The notes under the pieces are model-generated. The model saw only the letters and a program-made list of their open reading frames with translations. It searched no databases and was not told where the DNA came from. Below, one piece after another: positions 40,619 through 44,133 of a stretch of DNA of 44,133 bases; within the stretch, counting starts at the first letter, position 1, and each line of letters begins with the position of its first letter. The DNA comes from an uncultured Collinsella sp. Its GTDB lineage: Bacteria; Actinomycetota; Coriobacteriia; Coriobacteriales; Coriobacteriaceae. Made by a program: the position numbers and the translations under genes. The stretch is from positions 1 to 44,133 of the forward strand of contig CABUBZ010000009.1 in NCBI GenBank assembly GCA_902489945.1, written 5' to 3'.

Positions 40619-42474
40619 TGGCAGACGAGACCAAGACTCAAATTCCCAAGCCCACCCGTCAGCGTGGACCCATGGGCCGCATGGGTGGCATGCGCCGTGG
40701 CGAAAAGGCCAAGGACTTTAAGGGCACCATGAGGCAGCTGCTCGGCTATATCGGCCAGCACAAGATTGCCGTGTTTGCCGCCGTCGCCTTTGCCGTGTGC
40801 TCGGTCATCTTTAACATTGTGGGGCCCAAGGTGCTCGGCCAGGTTACCACCAAACTGTTCGAGGGCCTGGTTGCCAAGGTCAACGGTACCGGCGATGTCG
40901 ACTTTAACTGGATCGCCAAGACGCTCGGCTTTTTGCTCTGCCTGTATCTGGCGAGCTCTGTTTGCAGCCTCATCCAGGGCTGGCTCATGACCGGCGTCAC
41001 GCAAAAGATTTGCTACCGCATGCGCAAGGAGATCGCCGCCAAGATCGCCGTCGTGCCGATGAGCTACTTCAACGGCCACAGCAAGGGCGACGTGCTCAGC
41101 CGCATCACCAACGACGTCGATACGCTGGGGCAATCGCTCAACCAGAGCGTGACGCAGCTTATTACGTCCGTCACACAGATTATCGGCGTGCTCATCATGA
41201 TGCTTTCGATCAGCCTGCCGCTCACCGGCGTCACCGTGCTCACGCTGCCGGCCGCCGCGATTATCTTGATGGTGATGATTCACTTCTCGCAGCCGTACTT
41301 CCGCGAGCAGCAGCAGGTCCTGGGTACCGTCAACGGCATTATCGAGGAGGACTTTGCCGGCCAGAACGTCATTCAGGTGTTCGACCGCGCCGAGGCCTCG
41401 ATCGAGGAGTTCGACCGTCAAAACGACCGCCTGTTTATTAGTGGCTGGCGCTCGCAGTTCCTGTCGGGCCTGATGATGCCGCTTATGAGCCTGGTGGGCA
41501 ACATGGGTTACGTGGGCGTTGTCGTAGTGGGCGCGCAGCTCGCGCTGACCGGCAATGCCACGCCCGGCGACATCCAGAGCTTTATCCAGTACGTGCGCAA
41601 CTTTACGCAACCCGTGCAGCAGCTGGGCAACGTGAGCAACACGATGCAGTCGATGGCAGCTGCCACCGAGCGCGTCTTTGAGTTCCTGGCCGCGCCCGAG
41701 GAGGAGCAGAAGGCCGACGCGCAGATTCCCGAAAAGCGCCCCGGCCACGTGGAGTTTGACCATGTCAAGTTTGGCTACACGCCCGACAAGACCATCATCC
41801 ACGACTTTAGCTGCGAGGCGCAGCCCGGCCAGACCATCGCCATCGTCGGCCCCACCGGCGCCGGCAAGACCACGCTCATCAAGCTGCTGCAGCGCTTTTA
41901 CGACGTGGACGGCGGCTCGCTGCGCGTCGAGGGCATCGACGTGCGCGACTGGGACCGCGCGGCGCTGCGCGGCGAGTTTGCCATGGTGCTGCAGGATACC
42001 TGGCTGTTTAACGGCACCATCCGCGAAAACATCCGCTACGGACGCCCCGATGCGAGCGATGCCGAGGTCGAAGCCGCCGCACGCGCCGCACGCTGCGACC
42101 ACTTTATCCATACGCTCGCCGGCGGCTACGACTTTATGATCAACGAGGAGGGCACTAACCTTTCGCAGGGTCAGCGCCAGCTCGTGACCATTGCGCGTGC
42201 CATTTTGGCCGACCGCCCGGCGCTGATTTTGGACGAGGCGACCTCCAACGTCGATACCCGCACCGAGGAGCTCATTCAGCGCGCCATGGATGCGCTGATG
42301 CAGGGCCGTACCAGCTTTGTCATCGCGCACCGCCTGTCCACGATCCGCAACGCCGACGTGATCCTGGTGATTCGCGACGGCGACATCGTCGAGAAGGGCA
42401 CGCACGACGAGCTGCTCGCCCAGGGCGGTTTCTACGCCGACCTATACAACTCGCAGTTCGACGAGGCGGCGTAA
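40618..42474 (+). CDS. ABC exporter half-transporter with canonical ATP site
   Basis: A 618-residue partner of the preceding protein. An N-terminal cytoplasmic tail rich in Arg, Gly and Met (QRGPMGRMGGMRRGEKAKDF) precedes six membrane spans. The nucleotide-binding domain is fully canonical: Walker A GPTGAGKTT (about 411), signature LSQGQRQLVTIARAI (about 514), Walker B ALILDEATSNVD, and switch His in VIAHRLSTI. With the degenerate partner it should form an asymmetric exporter like TM287/288 or LmrCD, probably for drugs, lipids or peptides. The ATG at 40618 shares one base with the upstream TAA and follows GAAGGAGGCGAGCG. A strong terminator ends the MarR-exporter operon. Confidence 0.95.
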   Translation: MADETKTQIPKPTRQRGPMGRMGGMRRGEKAKDFKGTMRQLLGYIGQHKIAVFAAVAFAVCSVIFNIVGPKVLGQVTTKLFEGLVAKVNGTGDVDFNWIAKTLGFLLCLYLASSVCSLIQGWLMTGVTQKICYRMRKEIAAKIAVVPMSYFNGHSKGDVLSRITNDVDTLGQSLNQSVTQLITSVTQIIGVLIMMLSISLPLTGVTVLTLPAAAIILMVMIHFSQPYFREQQQVLGTVNGIIEEDFAGQNVIQVFDRAEASIEEFDRQNDRLFISGWRSQFLSGLMMPLMSLVGNMGYVGVVVVGAQLALTGNATPGDIQSFIQYVRNFTQPVQQLGNVSNTMQSMAAATERVFEFLAAPEEEQKADAQIPEKRPGHVEFDHVKFGYTPDKTIIHDFSCEAQPGQTIAIVGPTGAGKTTLIKLLQRFYDVDGGSLRVEGIDVRDWDRAALRGEFAMVLQDTWLFNGTIRENIRYGRPDASDAEVEAAARAARCDHFIHTLAGGYDFMINEEGTNLSQGQRQLVTIARAILADRPALILDEATSNVDTRTEELIQRAMDALMQGRTSFVIAHRLSTIRNADVILVIRDGDIVEKGTHDELLAQGGFYADLYNSQFDEAA

Positions 42475-42505
42475 ATTCGGCCGCAAGGAGCGAATAACGC
42501 CCGAG

Positions 42506-42541
42506 AACGGGGGCGCAGGACAACCTGCGCCCCCGTTTTTT
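42506..42541 (+). terminator. Rho-independent terminator of the ABC exporter operon
   Basis: Perfect 14-bp stem AACGGGGGCGCAGG/CCTGCGCCCCCGTT with an ACAA loop and a run of six T residues, starting 32 bases after the stop. Confidence 0.95.
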
Positions 42542-42595
42542 CGTCCACGACACTCGAATTAGCTCTCTTGGGGCCCGATTGACAGCCCCTTCCGG

Positions 42596-42835
42596 ACCCT
42601 GTGGCCAAAAAAGGTCAAATATGAGTACTGTTACATTTTTAGTAGCAGCCAAAACCGCCTCAAATGACCTCTTTGCGGCTTCTATACGCCTTCAAATTAA
42701 TCAAAACGCCCGTTAGCATGCTTCTGTGTGCCAACGTTAATGAACATATTTGCTGTTGTGCCTATTATCTTGTAAGCTCGATATGAGACTACGCCAGCAA
42801 CAGTACTCATATTTGCCATTTTTTGCCCACGGGGT
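42596..42835. mobile_element. MITE-like element with 37-base inverted ends
   Basis: Ends at 42596-42632 and 42799-42835 are inverted repeats of 37 bases with four mismatches; the inner 17 (CAAATATGAGTACTGTT) match perfectly. The 166-base interior is AT-rich, with no supported gene. A smaller hairpin, ATATGAGACT with AGTACTCATAT, competes at the right end. No target duplication could be recognised. Confidence 0.55.
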
Positions 42836-42906
42836 ATGCCGCAGAAGATCCAACTTGCTCCAGCGTGCCGTACGCCGACCCCCCTTCCGGCGAGTGCCGA
42901 CATTTT

Positions 42907-42953
42907 CCCAGATAAAACCGACCAAAATAAACCTGTCCCTTTTTGGTAGGTTT
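42907..42953 (+). repeat. Dispersed element R2, copy e
   Basis: CCCAGATAAAACC then ACCAAAATAAACCTGTCCC and TTTTTGGTAGGTTT; the arms ACCAAAA and TTTTGGT pair, extended by AAACC/GGTTT. It lies about 100 bases upstream of the DAHP synthase gene. Confidence 0.88.
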
Positions 42954-43051
42954 CGGGGTGACAAGGGCTTGCACTTTAGCGTGCGACAGCGGATAATGCC
43001 GAGCATTCGACAAAACGCTTATTGCTCTTTCTATAGATTGAGGAGGCCCCT

Positions 43052-44083
43052 ATGGCCATGGAATTCAAACGCAGGCTGCCGATACCCATGGAGATCCGCG
43101 AGGAAATGCCGCTTTCTGCCGAGCTTACCGCCAAAAAGCAGGCATTTGACGCCGAGGTCGCCAAAGTCTTTACCGGCGAGGACGCACGTAAGGTGCTCAT
43201 CATCGGCCCGTGCTCTGCCGACCGCGAGGATTCGGTGCTCGAGTATATGAACCGACTGGCCAAGACCGCCGAAGAGGTCAAGGACAAGCTCATCATCATT
43301 CCGCGCGTCTACACCAACAAGCCGCGCACCAAGGGCACTGGCTACAAGGGCCTGCTGCACAACCCCGACCCCGAGGCGCCCGATGACCTGCTCGAAGGCG
43401 TTAAGGCCATCCGCCACATGCACCTGCGCGTCATCGAGGAGACCGGTTTCTTTACCGCCGACGAGATGCTCTACCCGTCCAACTACCAATACCTCGTTGA
43501 CCTGCTGAGCTATGTGGCCGTGGGCGCACGCTCGGTCGAGAACCAGGAGCATCGCCTGGTGTCGAGCGGCATTTCGGTACCCGTCGGCATGAAGAATCCC
43601 ACTGCCGGCTCTACCACCGTTATGCTCAACTCCATTTACGCCGCGCAGGCGCACCAGAGCTTCATCTTCCGCAACTGGGAGGTCGAGTGCGACGGCAATC
43701 CGCTCGCGCACGCCGTTATGCGTGGTTACATCGGCCTCGATGGCCGCACCTACCCCAACTACCACTACGAGCACCTCGAGCGCCTGGCCGAGCGCTACAC
43801 CGAGCACGCCGGCTATGCCAATCCGGCAGCGGCCATCGACTGCAACCACGACAACTCGGGCAAGCGTCCGCTGGAGCAGTATCGCATTTGCAAGGAGGTG
43901 CTCGACAGCTGCCGCCGCAACGAGTCCATCTCCAAGCTGGTCAAGGGCTTTATGATCGAGTCCTACCTGGAGGACGGCAACCAGCCGGTCGACGGCGGTG
44001 TCTTTGGCAAGTCGATCACCGACCCGTGCCTGGGCTGGGAAAAGACCGACTACCTCATCCACGAGATCGCGGAGCGGGTTTAG
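43052..44083 (+). CDS. aroF: 3-deoxy-7-phosphoheptulonate (DAHP) synthase, class I
   Basis: Joins phosphoenolpyruvate and erythrose 4-phosphate in the first step of the shikimate pathway. The 343-residue protein is of the AroF/G/H type: LIIGPCSADRED (metal Cys54), RVYTNKPRTKGTGYKG, AVGARSVENQEHR, GMKNPTAGS, IDCNHDNSGK and GFMIESYLEDGNQ, ending KSITDPCLGWE. Feedback inhibition by an aromatic amino acid is usual for this class, but the effector cannot be read. ATG at 43052 follows TTGAGGAGGCCCC. A TATAGA about 20 bases upstream may be the -10 box. The last 50 bases of the window after the stop hold no recognisable gene. Confidence 0.95.
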   Translation: MAMEFKRRLPIPMEIREEMPLSAELTAKKQAFDAEVAKVFTGEDARKVLIIGPCSADREDSVLEYMNRLAKTAEEVKDKLIIIPRVYTNKPRTKGTGYKGLLHNPDPEAPDDLLEGVKAIRHMHLRVIEETGFFTADEMLYPSNYQYLVDLLSYVAVGARSVENQEHRLVSSGISVPVGMKNPTAGSTTVMLNSIYAAQAHQSFIFRNWEVECDGNPLAHAVMRGYIGLDGRTYPNYHYEHLERLAERYTEHAGYANPAAAIDCNHDNSGKRPLEQYRICKEVLDSCRRNESISKLVKGFMIESYLEDGNQPVDGGVFGKSITDPCLGWEKTDYLIHEIAERV

Positions 44084-44133
44084 TTACGCGGGCCGCATTT
44101 GGACAATCTGACGTTCAACTTCAAGGGCGCGAC

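Noticed and set aside
40615..42405. Long open frame opposite the second ABC exporter gene
   Set aside because: It is antisense to conserved Walker and signature motifs; composition is typical of a GC-rich shadow.
42697..43013. Small minus-strand frames inside and beside the MITE-like element
   Set aside because: They cross the inverted repeat and R2 copy e, and lack start signals and recognisable domains.

Overview
The window looks like a chromosomal stretch of a high-GC, anaerobic, sugar-fermenting gut actinobacterium. The protein sequences and the intergenic repeats remind me most of Collinsella (Coriobacteriia); that assignment is from memory and was not checked by a search. Only one insertion-sequence remnant, one island of lower-GC accessory genes and one pair of fused pseudogene remnants interrupt an otherwise housekeeping and catabolic gene set.

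Layout. 1-0.6 kb: tail of an IS30-type transposase and its non-coding flank. 0.6-8.6 kb: alpha/beta hydrolase, radical SAM protein, SEC-C methionine aminopeptidase, D-2-hydroxyacid dehydrogenase, M18 aminopeptidase, a membrane-anchored Ntn-type amide hydrolase and a phosphofructokinase. 8.6-12.7 kb: a palindrome-rich spacer, then an FtsX-type permease with its ATPase. 12.9-15.1 kb: a GyrI-like gene behind a perfect Gram-positive-type SOS box, a fused Abi/ClC pseudogene remnant, and an O6-alkylguanine-DNA alkyltransferase. 15.4-20.8 kb: aspartate-family amino acid genes (asd and lysC on the minus strand; thrC and thrB on the plus strand). 20.9-23.9 kb: accessory island with a small XRE regulator divergent from a Cys-repeat membrane protein, and a DUF3990/XRE toxin-antitoxin-like pair. 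23.9-28.7 kb: engB, MTA/SAH nucleosidase, a class-A beta-lactamase-fold protein, pyruvate formate-lyase activase and a DegV protein. 28.9-34.6 kb: sucrose/fructoside locus (lacI-type regulator, GH32, PTS EIIBC, GH32). 34.8-37.3 kb: pyruvate formate-lyase encoded in two pieces. 37.8-42.5 kb: MarR regulator translationally coupled to a heterodimeric ABC exporter. 43.0-44.1 kb: DAHP synthase.

The most notable observations are: (i) pyruvate formate-lyase is split at the glycyl-radical domain. The 683-residue protein keeps the Cys-Cys active site but stops before the radical domain. A separate 83-residue protein, with its own ribosome binding site, carries the RVSGYA radical loop. (ii) Several families of dispersed intergenic palindromes occur. 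One family has two helices around a conserved asymmetric internal loop and sits just 3' of asd and of the small pfl gene. A second has a 17-19 bp stem with compensatory base changes between copies. A third is a five-copy element built on AAATAAACCTGTCCC, two copies of which reach into the stop codons of the adjacent genes. (iii) An SOS box precedes a GyrI-like gene. (iv) Regulator-gene palindromes look like autoregulatory operators.

The genes fit a fermentative lifestyle: sucrose or fructoside uptake by PTS and cleavage by GH32 enzymes, phosphofructokinase, then pyruvate cleavage to formate and acetyl-CoA by the split PFL and its activase. Threonine and lysine-branch precursors come from aspartate, and aromatic precursors from DAHP synthase.
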